Shown here piece after piece: positions 10,503 through 19,612 of a DNA stretch of 64,000 bases. Under the pieces are notes generated by a model, which was not told the origin of the DNA, did no database searches, and saw only the letters and a program-made list of their open reading frames with translations. Each line of letters opens with the position of its first letter. Positions within the stretch are counted from its first letter, which is position 1. A program made the position numbers and the translations under genes. This DNA comes from UBA1941 sp046329575. GTDB taxonomy: Bacteria; Bacteroidota; Bacteroidia; Chitinophagales; LD1. The stretch lies in the NCBI GenBank assembly GCA_046329575.1, contig JAXLUJ010000009.1:1-64000 (forward strand), written 5' to 3'.

Positions 10503-11429
10503 TTATTTTATGGTTGGAACCATACCGCGCAATCCCATATCTACTACATTTTCGCCTTTTGAAGGTTCCCATTTGCCGTCGTTTACCACCTCCTGCCATT
10601 CGAACGACTTATTGATAGATAGCGAAACTTCTACTACCACATCCTTGGTTTCGGTTCCTGTGATGGTCAATTTGCCGGGTTTAAAAGCCGCAGTAACTAC
10701 ACAGCTATTGGCAGGAATTGGAGAAGTGCTGCTGATTGGATTTACCACCGTGGTGGCTCCCGGAGGGGCCTGACCGGTCAATAGTTCGTCAAATGTGTAT
10801 CCGTAAATAGTTCCCCACGATTCGGCTGCCCAGTAGCCCTGCGCTTTGTTAGCATTCACCGTAACTGTTTTGTTTTTCATAACCACGTTTTTAATATAGG
10901 TATTGAAACCTACAAAACTGGCCACGCGGCACGGAAACATACTGTAGATCGGATAATTGGTACCACCAACATTTACCGAGGTATCTAATAAAAACTGTAC
11001 ATCATAATTTTGATAGGCAATTGAAACCCGAAGGTATTCATAAGTGCCGGCGGTTACTTGTTTCAATGGTACAGAAAAAAAGGTTTCGCCATCGGCTACA
11101 AACGATGACTTGTCAAAATCAATGGCATTGGCACCGCCAACCGTGGTTTCGTCGGCGCGGTAAAGCACCGTTCCGCTTCCAAGAGCGGTTAAAGCACCCG
11201 GAGCCATTTCAATATAGTGAGCGCTAATCTTGTTGAATGACGGATTTTGCCCGGCATGCCCTGAAGGCATTGTCGCGGTATTGCCGAAATTGTCGAGACG
11301 CACTTGAGTGGAATCCAACTTCATTTTAAAAATCAATTTAGGTTCGGCAGTAGTGTTGTCCTTATGACAAGAACTTAACCAGATGAGTGTGCCGGTTAAA
11401 AGGGCGCCTACAATAATTGCTTTTCGCAT
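10503..11429 (-). CDS. Lipoprotein, possibly MbnP-like
   Basis: 308 residues with a lipoprotein signal: lipobox LSSC with the modified Cys at residue 21. The mature part starts with KLIFKMKLDSTQVRLDNFG and later HYIEMAPGAL and ANAIDFDKSSFV. It looks like a beta-sandwich protein found in many Bacteroidota; the pattern resembles MbnP-type lipoproteins, but I cannot confirm that from sequence alone. It heads a likely operon with the two membrane-protein genes at 9951-10496 and 9110-9964, so it may be the exposed part of a membrane complex. Confidence 0.82.
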   Translation of the reverse strand: MRKAIIVGALLTGTLIWLSSCHKDNTTAEPKLIFKMKLDSTQVRLDNFGNTATMPSGHAGQNPSFNKISAHYIEMAPGALTALGSGTVLYRADETTVGGANAIDFDKSSFVADGETFFSVPLKQVTAGTYEYLRVSIAYQNYDVQFLLDTSVNVGGTNYPIYSMFPCRVASFVGFNTYIKNVVMKNKTVTVNANKAQGYWAAESWGTIYGYTFDELLTGQAPPGATTVVNPISSTSPIPANSCVVTAAFKPGKLTITGTETKDVVVEVSLSINKSFEWQEVVNDGKWEPSKGENVVDMGLRGMVPTIK

Positions 11430-11461
11430 GGATTGAATTTGAGAAGTGAAAGTAGTTAAAA

Positions 11462-11800
11462 TTATAAAGGCTGCTTCTGATTCCGGGCCACCAGATAGTA
11501 CCAGGCCACAACAATTAGGCCCAAACCGAAGAATACCAACGCGTAAGGCCGGAACGTGTCATCGAAATAAAGTTCGCCAATCATCCATATGGAATTGGCA
11601 GTTATCCAAAGCGCTACCGCTATATTATGGAAAAGATCGGCGCGGTCTTTCCGGGTTTGCCATACAATAAGCAATGCCACCGCCAATGTGGGCGCTATCA
11701 TCCCCACCGCAAGTGTTTTGAACGACAAGCACCAACAAGTATCTTTTACCAACCAAATGGCAATATGAGCGTTCTCGAACTTTTTATTGGTTTCCTGCAT
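11462..11800 (-). CDS. Small three-helix membrane protein, unknown function
   Basis: 112 residues with three hydrophobic stretches (MIAPTLAVALLIVW, NIAVALWITANSIWMIG, ALVFFGLGLIVVAWYYL). It starts 1 bp after the stop of the upstream transporter gene and so is probably co-transcribed with it and leuS. No motif identifies a function. The many Trp residues and the order of helices recall small helper or membrane-integrity proteins, but that is only an impression. Confidence 0.75.
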   Translation of the reverse strand: MQETNKKFENAHIAIWLVKDTCWCLSFKTLAVGMIAPTLAVALLIVWQTRKDRADLFHNIAVALWITANSIWMIGELYFDDTFRPYALVFFGLGLIVVAWYYLVARNQKQPL

Positions 11801-11801
11801 T

Positions 11802-12587
11802 TTAGTCTAAAGCGGCAGCCTCGGTTTTCAATCGGGCCGCCAAATCGTGACCTAAATAGTTTTCTATAGCCTGATGTACCAGGTATATAACTGGGGTCAT
11901 TACCACCGCCATTAAAAATTTGTAGATATAATTCACACTACAAACTGCGAGAACTAGCGGCAAACTCCACTGTTGTGGTGTACCGATTTTGGAAATATAA
12001 AACGCATAGAAAAGCACTACGAAACTATCGATCAATTGCGATACCAGTGTTGACCCCGTGCTTCTTAACCAAATGTACTTTTCGCCCGTTCTTTTTTTGA
12101 TCCAGTGAAAAATGCCAACATCTATCAATTGGCCCAAAAGAAAGGCGATCAGCGAACCAACTATAATACTGCTGCTTTGTCCGAAAACGGCATTATATGC
12201 CAGGCCGTAATTTAATTCCTTCCCGAATTGGGAGCTATTTACCCACCATGCAGCCGGAGTGCTGCGCATGGCCAATTGTAAAGCGATGTAGGAATAGGCA
12301 ATAAGACCGGCGGCGATATAGGATAGAAACCGCACGCCTTTTGTTCCAAAATATTCGTTGATAATATCGGTCATCACAAAAACGAAAGGCCATAACAATA
12401 CACCGCATGTAAGCGCGAAGCCTTCAATTTTTTCACCGAAAAAATGAAACGTAAAATTGGAAATGCCCAGTGTTCCTTCCAGCGAAAAAATTTTCACGCC
12501 CATAAATTCAGCTACAATAGCGTTTACCAGAAAAAACGCTGAAAGCAGGATGAACAGGCGATTCTGTTTTTCTTTTATAAATGTCAT
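11802..12587 (-). CDS. YhhQ/VUT family queuosine-precursor transporter
   Basis: 261 residues with about six membrane helices. Family-like features are DIINEYFGTKGVRFLSYIA, LGQLIDVGIFHWIKK, LRSTGSTLVSQLIDSFVV and a C-terminal KFLMAVVMTPVIYLVHQ. YhhQ proteins import queuine precursors (preQ0/preQ1) used to modify the wobble base of certain tRNAs. The gene sits directly after leuS (1-bp gap) and before the small membrane protein. Co-location with a tRNA synthetase fits a tRNA theme but does not prove a link. Confidence 0.88.
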   Translation of the reverse strand: MTFIKEKQNRLFILLSAFFLVNAIVAEFMGVKIFSLEGTLGISNFTFHFFGEKIEGFALTCGVLLWPFVFVMTDIINEYFGTKGVRFLSYIAAGLIAYSYIALQLAMRSTPAAWWVNSSQFGKELNYGLAYNAVFGQSSSIIVGSLIAFLLGQLIDVGIFHWIKKRTGEKYIWLRSTGSTLVSQLIDSFVVLFYAFYISKIGTPQQWSLPLVLAVCSVNYIYKFLMAVVMTPVIYLVHQAIENYLGHDLAARLKTEAAALD

Positions 12588-12588
12588 T

Positions 12589-15468
12589 TTAAACTACCAC
12601 ATTGATGATCCTGCCCTTTACAAATATGAACTTCTTTGGCGCGCTGCCATTCAACCATTTGCTTACGCCTTCGTGTTGCAATATCAAATCCTTTGCTTGT
12701 TCTTCTGTAAGGTTTAATGGCAGTTCGATATTGGCGCGTACTTTTCCATTTATAGAAACAGGATAGTTGAAACTACTTTCGGTTAAATACTTTTCATCAA
12801 CAGCAGGAAATTGTGACAAATGGATGGATCCTTCATTGCCTAATTGCTGCCAAAGTGCTTCGGTTAGAAATGGTGCAAAAGGCGCCAGTGCCTGCAACAT
12901 TGGCTGTAAAATCTGGCGTTTGTTGCATGGAATGGAAGACAGTTCATTTACCGCAATCATAAATGCCGAAACGCTGGTGTTGAAACTGAGGCGCTCGATA
13001 TCAATTTCCAGTTTTTTCAAAAGTTTATGCAGAATTTTCAATTCTACTGGTGAAGGTTCCTCATCGTTCCATAATTGTTTTCCTTCATCATAAAATAAGC
13101 GGAAGAATTTCCGAAGGAAATTCGACACACCGCTAATGCCTTTGTCGTCCCAGGGTTTGCTTTGCTCAATTGGCCCCAAAAACATTTCGAACATGCGGAA
13201 ACAATCAGCGCCATATTTTTCAATCACATCATCGGGGTTCACCACATTGTATTTCGATTTCGACATTTTTTCAACCTCGCGAAGCGCTTTTACCGGCTGG
13301 TTTTCGGTATAGAAAATTACCTCTTCAAATCCTGATTTGTACTTTGTGAAAGCCGCAGTATCTACTTCATCCTGATCATTCACAAATTCAATAGGAACCG
13401 GAATTTTAGATAGTAGAGAAGATCCGTCATCGGATACGGATTTGTCAAATTCTATATTTAGTCCTAATTCAGTATTGATTTTTTGAACAATCTCACGCGC
13501 ATTTGGTTTGCTGTTCGTCCATTGTTGATTCATATTTTCGCCGAAGTATATTTCCTGATGGCCTGAATAAGCGTTCAAAAAGGATATGCGATATACATAC
13601 GCACTTCTGCCCTGAATCATTCCCTGATTTACCAGTTTTTTAAACGGTTCATCCGTAGAAACGTATCCCAAATCAAAAAGGAATTTGTGCCAGAACCGGG
13701 AATACAATAAATGACCCACAGCATGTTCGCTTCCGCCCAAATACAAATCCACTTGTTTCCAGTATTCCAGTTTTTCTTTTGAAGCAAACTCATTTTGATT
13801 ATGCGGATCCATATACCTCAAGAAGTACCAACTACTTCCGGCATATCCCGGCATAGTGTCTGTTTCATAACCAGCCTTTAACCAATCTGTATTATTGGCC
13901 AATGGCGCACGGCCGTCGCCTGATGGTTTATAAGAGGAAACTTCCGGTAACACCAACGGTAATTCTTTCTCATCAATTGCAAAAGGCAGATCGTCACTTT
14001 CGCCAAACGGCGAATCTGGCTCGCCCACTACTTTATACCGCACCGGAATAGGTTCACCCCAATACCGTTGCCTGCTGTAAATGGCGTCGCGTTGTTTGTA
14101 ATTTACTTTACGCATTCCTATGCCACGGCTTTCCACTTCACTTATCATTTTCTGAATGGCATCTTTTACTTCCAGGCCATTTAAAAAACCGGAGTTAATC
14201 ATTACACCAACTTTGTCTTCGATAGTGGCGCCGGGATGTGCGCTTTTATCAATTACATCAATGATTTCCAATTTAAATTTTTCAGCAAACTTTTTGTCGC
14301 GCTCATCATCAGCCGGAACGGCCATAATCGCTCCGGTTCCGTAACCGGCCAGCACATATTCGGCCAACCAAACCGGAATACGCTTTCCTGTAAACGGATG
14401 CATGGCATAAGCTCCTGTAAAAACACCGGTTATCTTTTTCTCCTGTTGGCGTTCCACGTCACTGCGGCTTTTTACATAGGCCACATAATTTTCCACTTCC
14501 GCTTTTTGCTCGTTCGTGGTAATTTTAGCCACCAGATCGTGCTCGGGTGCCAAAACCAAAAATGTAGCGCCGAAAATCGTATCCGGCCGAGTGGTAAAAA
14601 CTTCAATGCTATTTTCATTCGATTCAAGGGCAAAGGTGATCATAGCTCCTTCGCTTCGGCCAATCCAATAGCGCTGCTGTTCTTTCAACGATTCACTCCA
14701 GTCAATTTTTTCCAAACCATCTAACAAGCGGTCGCTATACTCGGTTATGCGCAGGAACCATTGACGCATTTTACGTTTTTCTACCGGATGTCCGCCACGC
14801 TCACTTTTCCCGTCCTTCACCTCATCGTTAGCCAATACGCATCCCAAAGCTTCGCACCAATTCACCTCGGCAAAGCTTAGATAGGCCAACCGGAAATTCA
14901 TGAGTTCCTGTTGTTGTTCTTTTTCATCGCATTGATCCCAACTTTTACCACAACTAAGTTTCGTTCCCTCATTTTTCCATTTATCGATCAATGTGTGAAT
15001 AGGTTCAGCCTTGTTGGAACTTCGGTTATACCAACTGTTGAATAATTTTAGAAAGATCCACTGCGTCCACTTATAGTATTGCGGATCTGATGTTTTCACC
15101 ATGCGGCTCCAATCGTAAGAGAAACCAATTTTATCAAGCTGTTCCCGGTAACGTAGAATGGCCTTTTCGGTAGTTACAGCCGGATGGGTACCGGTTTCAA
15201 TAGCATACTGTTCAGCCGGAAGCCCGAATGCGTCATAGCCCATCGGATGTAACACATTAAAGCCTTTTAACCTTTTATAACGGGAGTAAATATCACTGGC
15301 TACGTAACCGAGCGGATGCCCTACATGCAAACCTGCACCACTAGGGTAGGGGAACATGTCAAGGACGTAAAACTTTGGTTTAGAAGGGTTTTCATCTACA
15401 GCATACACCTTGTTGCGATCCCAATAATTTTTAATTCGCGCTTCAATTTCTTTGTAGTCCAATTCCAT
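12589..15468 (-). CDS. leuS: Leucyl-tRNA synthetase
   Basis: 959 residues, class I synthetase. The HIGH-type signature is HVGH at residues 48-51 (PYPSGAGLHVGHPLGY) and KMSKS is at 734-738. Other LeuRS blocks are present: GYDAFGLPAEQYA, the editing-domain TTRPDTIFGATFLVLAP, and GSSWYFLRYMDP. The protein is about 80-100 residues longer than E. coli LeuRS. Extra segments occur near residues 145-235 and just before KMSKS (about 630-730), a pattern I associate with Bacteroidota LeuRS. The gene leads the leuS-yhhQ-small membrane protein cluster, and is divergent from the S41 protease gene. Confidence 0.98.
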   Translation of the reverse strand: MELDYKEIEARIKNYWDRNKVYAVDENPSKPKFYVLDMFPYPSGAGLHVGHPLGYVASDIYSRYKRLKGFNVLHPMGYDAFGLPAEQYAIETGTHPAVTTEKAILRYREQLDKIGFSYDWSRMVKTSDPQYYKWTQWIFLKLFNSWYNRSSNKAEPIHTLIDKWKNEGTKLSCGKSWDQCDEKEQQQELMNFRLAYLSFAEVNWCEALGCVLANDEVKDGKSERGGHPVEKRKMRQWFLRITEYSDRLLDGLEKIDWSESLKEQQRYWIGRSEGAMITFALESNENSIEVFTTRPDTIFGATFLVLAPEHDLVAKITTNEQKAEVENYVAYVKSRSDVERQQEKKITGVFTGAYAMHPFTGKRIPVWLAEYVLAGYGTGAIMAVPADDERDKKFAEKFKLEIIDVIDKSAHPGATIEDKVGVMINSGFLNGLEVKDAIQKMISEVESRGIGMRKVNYKQRDAIYSRQRYWGEPIPVRYKVVGEPDSPFGESDDLPFAIDEKELPLVLPEVSSYKPSGDGRAPLANNTDWLKAGYETDTMPGYAGSSWYFLRYMDPHNQNEFASKEKLEYWKQVDLYLGGSEHAVGHLLYSRFWHKFLFDLGYVSTDEPFKKLVNQGMIQGRSAYVYRISFLNAYSGHQEIYFGENMNQQWTNSKPNAREIVQKINTELGLNIEFDKSVSDDGSSLLSKIPVPIEFVNDQDEVDTAAFTKYKSGFEEVIFYTENQPVKALREVEKMSKSKYNVVNPDDVIEKYGADCFRMFEMFLGPIEQSKPWDDKGISGVSNFLRKFFRLFYDEGKQLWNDEEPSPVELKILHKLLKKLEIDIERLSFNTSVSAFMIAVNELSSIPCNKRQILQPMLQALAPFAPFLTEALWQQLGNEGSIHLSQFPAVDEKYLTESSFNYPVSINGKVRANIELPLNLTEEQAKDLILQHEGVSKWLNGSAPKKFIFVKGRIINVVV

Positions 15469-15569
15469 AATTCAGTACAATTTCGCCGGGTTGTCTATTT
15501 TTACAATTTCCCAAAATAACAGAATCACTTTATTTACGTAGTAAATCGCATGAATATTTGCAGAAAGCC

Positions 15570-17300
15570 ATGAACATAACACTGCAATTTCTGTTGAGAC
15601 CACAAGTATATAAAACCAAATTTCAGACGTTGAAGAAAATTTCATTTTTAGCGATGGGCCTTTTATTAGGGCTATCCGTTTTCGCACAGCAGCCAATGTC
15701 GCAAAGCGAAAAGTTCAAACGCCTATTAGGGATGTTGAACGATAACTATACTTCTGCAATCGACAGCGTGAAGCTTACAGATGCCGCAATTGGCAAAGTA
15801 TTAGAAGAACTCGATCCGCATAGCAGCTATATTTTGGCCAAGGACCTGAAGCGGACTGAGGAAGGTTTGGTAGGCAACTTTGAAGGTATAGGTATTACCT
15901 TTCAAATCCTGCATGACTCGATATTGGTGCTGGAAGTGATTCCCGGCGGGCCTTCTGAAAAAGTGGGTCTGAAAGCCGGCGATAAAATCGTAAAGATTGA
16001 TGATACTATTGTTTCCACCTGGAAAGTAGATAACGAAATGGTGGTTAAACACCTGCGAGGCCAGAAAGGAACAAAAGTGAATATCGAAGTGGTTCGGAAA
16101 GGTCAGCAGAACACTTTGCCGTTAACCATTACCCGCGATAAAATTCCTATTTACAGTATTGAGGCGTCGTACATGGCTGATAGTACTACCGGTTATATTC
16201 GCTTAACTCGTTTTTCGGCCACTACAATGACCGAATTCTATCAGGCCGTAGATAAACTACGTTCGCAAGGGATGAAAGACCTGATTATGGACCTTCAAGG
16301 CAATTCCGGCGGATATTTGATGACGGCCATTCAACTGTGCGATGAATTTTTGGGAGAAAAAGATCTAATAGTTTATACCGAAGGCGCTCATGCTAAAAAG
16401 GACGAATATTTTTCAGACACCAAAGGGGTGATGAAAGATGGAAGGGTAGTAGTGCTGGTAGATGAATCATCGGCCTCAGCTTCTGAAATTTTTGCAGGCT
16501 GTATGCAAGACCTCGACCGTGGATTGATCGTAGGCCGTCGTACATTTGGGAAAGGGTTGGTTCAAAAGCCTTATGGTTTTCCTGATGGATCGGTTGCCCG
16601 AATAACGATTGCGCATTACTACACCCCAAGTGGCAGATGTATTCAGCGTTCTTATGAAAATGGAAAGAAGGACTACTATGACGAGTTCAGCCGGCGTTTG
16701 AAATCGGGTGAACTATTCGGAAGCGATACAGTAGTTTTTCCCGATTCATTGTTGTTTTATACAAAGCATAAACGAACCGTTTATGGCGGTGGTGGAATTG
16801 TTCCGGAGTTTTTCATTCCGATTGACACCTCCATGAATTCGGCATTTTATCAGAACATTCGCGGAAAGGGAACGTTAAATAATTTCACGTTGGATTATGC
16901 CGATCGCAATCGCAGCCGATTCAATAAAGAATTCGCTAACTCCACTGATTTTGTGAACCGCTTTAATGTAACTGACGATCTTTTGGAGGAATTGTATAGG
17001 GCCGGTGATAGAGATAGCGTGAAGCGCGATGCTGCACAAATGGCCCGTTCCAAGCCGCTACTCCAAAATCAGGTGAAAGCTTTGATTGCCCGCGATCTTT
17101 ATGATAACACTGCTTTTTGGATGGTAACCAATCAGATTCAGGATGCCTTCCGGAAAGGACTTTCATTAATGCATAGCGATAAATTTGACCTTTTGATTCC
17201 ATCTAAAAAGGAAATGAAACGGGTGGAAAAGGAACAACGAAAGCGCGAGAAGGAGAAAATGGAAAAGGCTGGCGAAAGAACGGAGTTGAAGGCGAAATAA
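15570..17300 (+). CDS. S41 family (CtpA/Prc-type) C-terminal processing protease with PDZ domain
   Basis: The ATG at 15570 gives 576 residues; an upstream TTG at 15558 is possible but less likely. A signal sequence occupies about residues 20-40 (SFLAMGLLLGLSVFAQ). A PDZ domain spans about 95-175 (FEGIGITFQILHDSILVLEV, GLKAGDKIVKIDD). The catalytic domain has Ser303 in SSASASEIFAG and Lys328 in RTFGKGLVQ, 25 residues apart as in E. coli Prc. The C-terminus is a highly charged tail rich in Lys and Glu. These enzymes act in the periplasm on protein C-termini. The flippase-like gene follows after 7 bp. Confidence 0.95.
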   Translation: MNITLQFLLRPQVYKTKFQTLKKISFLAMGLLLGLSVFAQQPMSQSEKFKRLLGMLNDNYTSAIDSVKLTDAAIGKVLEELDPHSSYILAKDLKRTEEGLVGNFEGIGITFQILHDSILVLEVIPGGPSEKVGLKAGDKIVKIDDTIVSTWKVDNEMVVKHLRGQKGTKVNIEVVRKGQQNTLPLTITRDKIPIYSIEASYMADSTTGYIRLTRFSATTMTEFYQAVDKLRSQGMKDLIMDLQGNSGGYLMTAIQLCDEFLGEKDLIVYTEGAHAKKDEYFSDTKGVMKDGRVVVLVDESSASASEIFAGCMQDLDRGLIVGRRTFGKGLVQKPYGFPDGSVARITIAHYYTPSGRCIQRSYENGKKDYYDEFSRRLKSGELFGSDTVVFPDSLLFYTKHKRTVYGGGGIVPEFFIPIDTSMNSAFYQNIRGKGTLNNFTLDYADRNRSRFNKEFANSTDFVNRFNVTDDLLEELYRAGDRDSVKRDAAQMARSKPLLQNQVKALIARDLYDNTAFWMVTNQIQDAFRKGLSLMHSDKFDLLIPSKKEMKRVEKEQRKREKEKMEKAGERTELKAK

Positions 17301-17307
17301 CACGAAC

Positions 17308-18573
17308 ATGGATATTCGTGGTCGTTTTCGGTTGTCCTCTTTATCCAGCTTACAAATATTTCAGGTTTGCCGCTTCGGCGGATTTCTACTCACGGGCATT
17401 TGTTTCGTAAAATTAGGTGTATCTAAAAGTGATATCGGAAGGTTTGAGACCTTTATGTGGGTATCTGGCCTGTTTAGTTTTTTCTGGATTTCAGGCATCA
17501 TGAACTCGATACTGGCGCAGTTTCCCAACACCGATCAGGAAGGTAAAAGGAATTTGCTTTGGAATGGATTTCTCATCATTCTTTTAATGAGCCTTCTTTC
17601 AGCGGCGCTCATTCGAATACTTCCATTCTCAGAAAAACCGTATTGGTATGTGCTTTTCAATACGCCATCATTTCTCATCGAATTTCTGCTGTTTCTGCAA
17701 CAACGAAATAAAAGCCTCATTGCTTACGGAGTGGTAGCTTCGGTATTGCAACTGGCGGTTTGCGTAATTCCTGCGGCTATGGGCTACCCAATGGATGCCA
17801 TATTCCAACACCTGGTACTGCTCGCTATTGCCAAGTTCCTTCTTGCCATTGTGCTGCTGCTGAAAAATCGACCGGTAGCACGCGAGTTAGTTGCGGTTTT
17901 AAAGCAATTTCAAACGGCGCTGCCCTTAATGCTCAGTTTTTTGGTGAGCGGGTCGGCAGAGTATATCGATGGCGCCATTATGAAGGCTAAATTTAATTTG
18001 GAACAATTCAGTGTGTTCCGGTACGGTTCCCGCGAATTTCCGTTGTTCACCATATTGGCCGCTACATTAAGTACATCTTTTATTCCTGCGGTTGCCGCTA
18101 ATAAGGAAGCGGGCTTACATGAAATCAGGACGAAATCGTTGCAGTATATGCATTGGTTTTTCCCAATAGCCATCATGCTGACGCTCATCTCCAGACCAGC
18201 GTATAGTTTTTTCTTTTCAGCCAAGTTTGAAGAAAGCGGCAGTATTTTTGCCATACTCTTACTGTTAACTGCTCCTAGATTGCTCTTTCCGCAATCGGTA
18301 CTCACTGCTATGGGTAGGAACCGGGTGTTGCTCACGGCGTCGGTCGTAGAAATGTTGGTGAATGCTGCTGCCAGTTGGATTTTGGCGAAGCAATTAGGCA
18401 TGGCGGGAGTGGCTTATGGCACTGTAATCGCATTTATTACCGAGAAATTGATTTTGTGTGGATGGTTGTATTGGAAAGAAAGAATTGCGCCTTCATCTTA
18501 CATTCCCATGCCTCAACTTATGCTATATAGCGTGGCTTTAATTGTAGCCCTGGGCCTGTCAAATTGTATATAG
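17308..18573 (+). CDS. Oligosaccharide flippase-like membrane protein (MVF/MATE-like superfamily)
   Basis: 421 residues with about 11-12 membrane helices. The charged connecting sequences, such as SGSAEYIDGAIMKAKF and FRYGSREFPLFTILAATLS, look like Wzx-type lipid-linked sugar flippases. The segment NRVLLTASVVEMLVNAAASWILAKQLGMAGVAYGTVIA is family-typical but exceeds a short motif, so only its parts are diagnostic. It starts 7 bp after the S41 protease gene, indicating co-transcription. No glycosyltransferase cluster is adjacent, so the substrate is unknown. Confidence 0.82.
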   Translation: MDIRGRFRLSSLSSLQIFQVCRFGGFLLTGICFVKLGVSKSDIGRFETFMWVSGLFSFFWISGIMNSILAQFPNTDQEGKRNLLWNGFLIILLMSLLSAALIRILPFSEKPYWYVLFNTPSFLIEFLLFLQQRNKSLIAYGVVASVLQLAVCVIPAAMGYPMDAIFQHLVLLAIAKFLLAIVLLLKNRPVARELVAVLKQFQTALPLMLSFLVSGSAEYIDGAIMKAKFNLEQFSVFRYGSREFPLFTILAATLSTSFIPAVAANKEAGLHEIRTKSLQYMHWFFPIAIMLTLISRPAYSFFFSAKFEESGSIFAILLLLTAPRLLFPQSVLTAMGRNRVLLTASVVEMLVNAAASWILAKQLGMAGVAYGTVIAFITEKLILCGWLYWKERIAPSSYIPMPQLMLYSVALIVALGLSNCI

Positions 18574-18702
18574 TGGCAATTATCTTAATGTTTTTTTGAC
18601 GAAGGTTTTCATTGGTAAAATACCGACATATTCAATTTTTTTTCAGGAAAGTTGAAACCTTGAATAACTGCTGCCGTAAAAGAAGGCATAAAGCAAGCAG
18701 CC

Positions 18703-19554
18703 ATGAAAAACTTCAACACAAAAAACATCCTCGCAGCAGCAGCAGCTTTCTTGTTCATTAATACTGTTTCAGCAAATACATATACTGTTGTTTCTTCCGG
18801 AAAATGGAACGACGCTTCCATCTGGGAAAACGGAAATCCGGGTAACGAAATCGCAGAAGGCGATGTAGTGATCGTAAAAAACCACATCACTGTAAGTGCT
18901 GATGTTGAAGTAAAGGGATCACTGGTGGTAGAAAAAGGATTCAGCATCATGAGCAACCGCACTTTGCACATTGCTTCTACCGGCACTTTAGTTAACAATG
19001 GCAACGTAACCTTCAAACGTCTTTACAACGAAGGAAAAATCAATAACAACAATGTAATGGAATCGATGCTGGACATTGAAAATCGCGGAAAGTTCACCAA
19101 TAACGCCAGCGCAGTAGCCGGAACTAATCTTTTAAACTTTGGTGGCGCTATTCAAGGTACTAAAGGAACGTACTTCGCTAATTCAACTGTGGTTGCTTCA
19201 GGTGACGCTACTTTTGGTAACGACATCAAAATTTACCACAGCGGCGAACAAGCCATTGGTACTGAAACAGCAATGAAACTGGAAGCTGATGTGATTAACC
19301 ACAACGTGATGTTGGCTGTTGAAAATCCAAACAAAGAAACTGCTACCACTTTCACTATAGAGCGCAGCTTCGACGGTAAAAACTACACTGTGATTTCAGA
19401 AGTTAAAGGTTCAGAAAGCAATGTAGCGATGATTTACCAAGACAAAAATATTGACTCAGAACTCGTACATTATAAAGTAAAAGTTAACGGATCAACTTAC
19501 TTGCCTCAGGCAACCGTTAAGATGGCCGGCACAGCCAGCGCATCTATCCGGTAA
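18703..19554 (+). CDS. Secreted protein with G8-like N-terminal region
   Basis: 283 residues, signal peptide about 1-24 (AAAAAFLFINTVSAN). The mature start, SGKWNDASIWENGNPG, followed by VVIVKNHITVSADVEVKG, resembles the beta-helix 'G8-like' repeats of Bacteroidota surface proteins. The end, FTIERSFDGKNYTVISEVKG, is the type of Ig-like module normally placed just before a T9SS tail, but the protein stops at TASASIR without a recognisable sorting domain. It may be released by another route or be a shortened form. An intrinsic terminator follows at 19580. Confidence 0.82.
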   Translation: MKNFNTKNILAAAAAFLFINTVSANTYTVVSSGKWNDASIWENGNPGNEIAEGDVVIVKNHITVSADVEVKGSLVVEKGFSIMSNRTLHIASTGTLVNNGNVTFKRLYNEGKINNNNVMESMLDIENRGKFTNNASAVAGTNLLNFGGAIQGTKGTYFANSTVVASGDATFGNDIKIYHSGEQAIGTETAMKLEADVINHNVMLAVENPNKETATTFTIERSFDGKNYTVISEVKGSESNVAMIYQDKNIDSELVHYKVKVNGSTYLPQATVKMAGTASASIR

Positions 19555-19579
19555 GATGTTAAGGGTTCGGGTTTTAATC

Positions 19580-19607
19580 AAAGGTCGGGGGAAGCTCCGG
19601 CCTTTTT
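19580..19607 (+). terminator. Intrinsic terminator after the G8-like secreted protein gene
   Basis: Stem AAAGGTCGG at 19580-19588 pairs with CCGGCCTTT at 19597-19605 with one wobble, followed by a T run. It ends the plus-strand gene and lies just before the stop of a convergent minus-strand gene. Confidence 0.75.
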
Positions 19608-19612
19608 CACGT

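Noticed and set aside
15558..15569. TTG start for the S41 protease
   Set aside because: The ATG at 15570 is a better start and the four extra residues add nothing recognisable.
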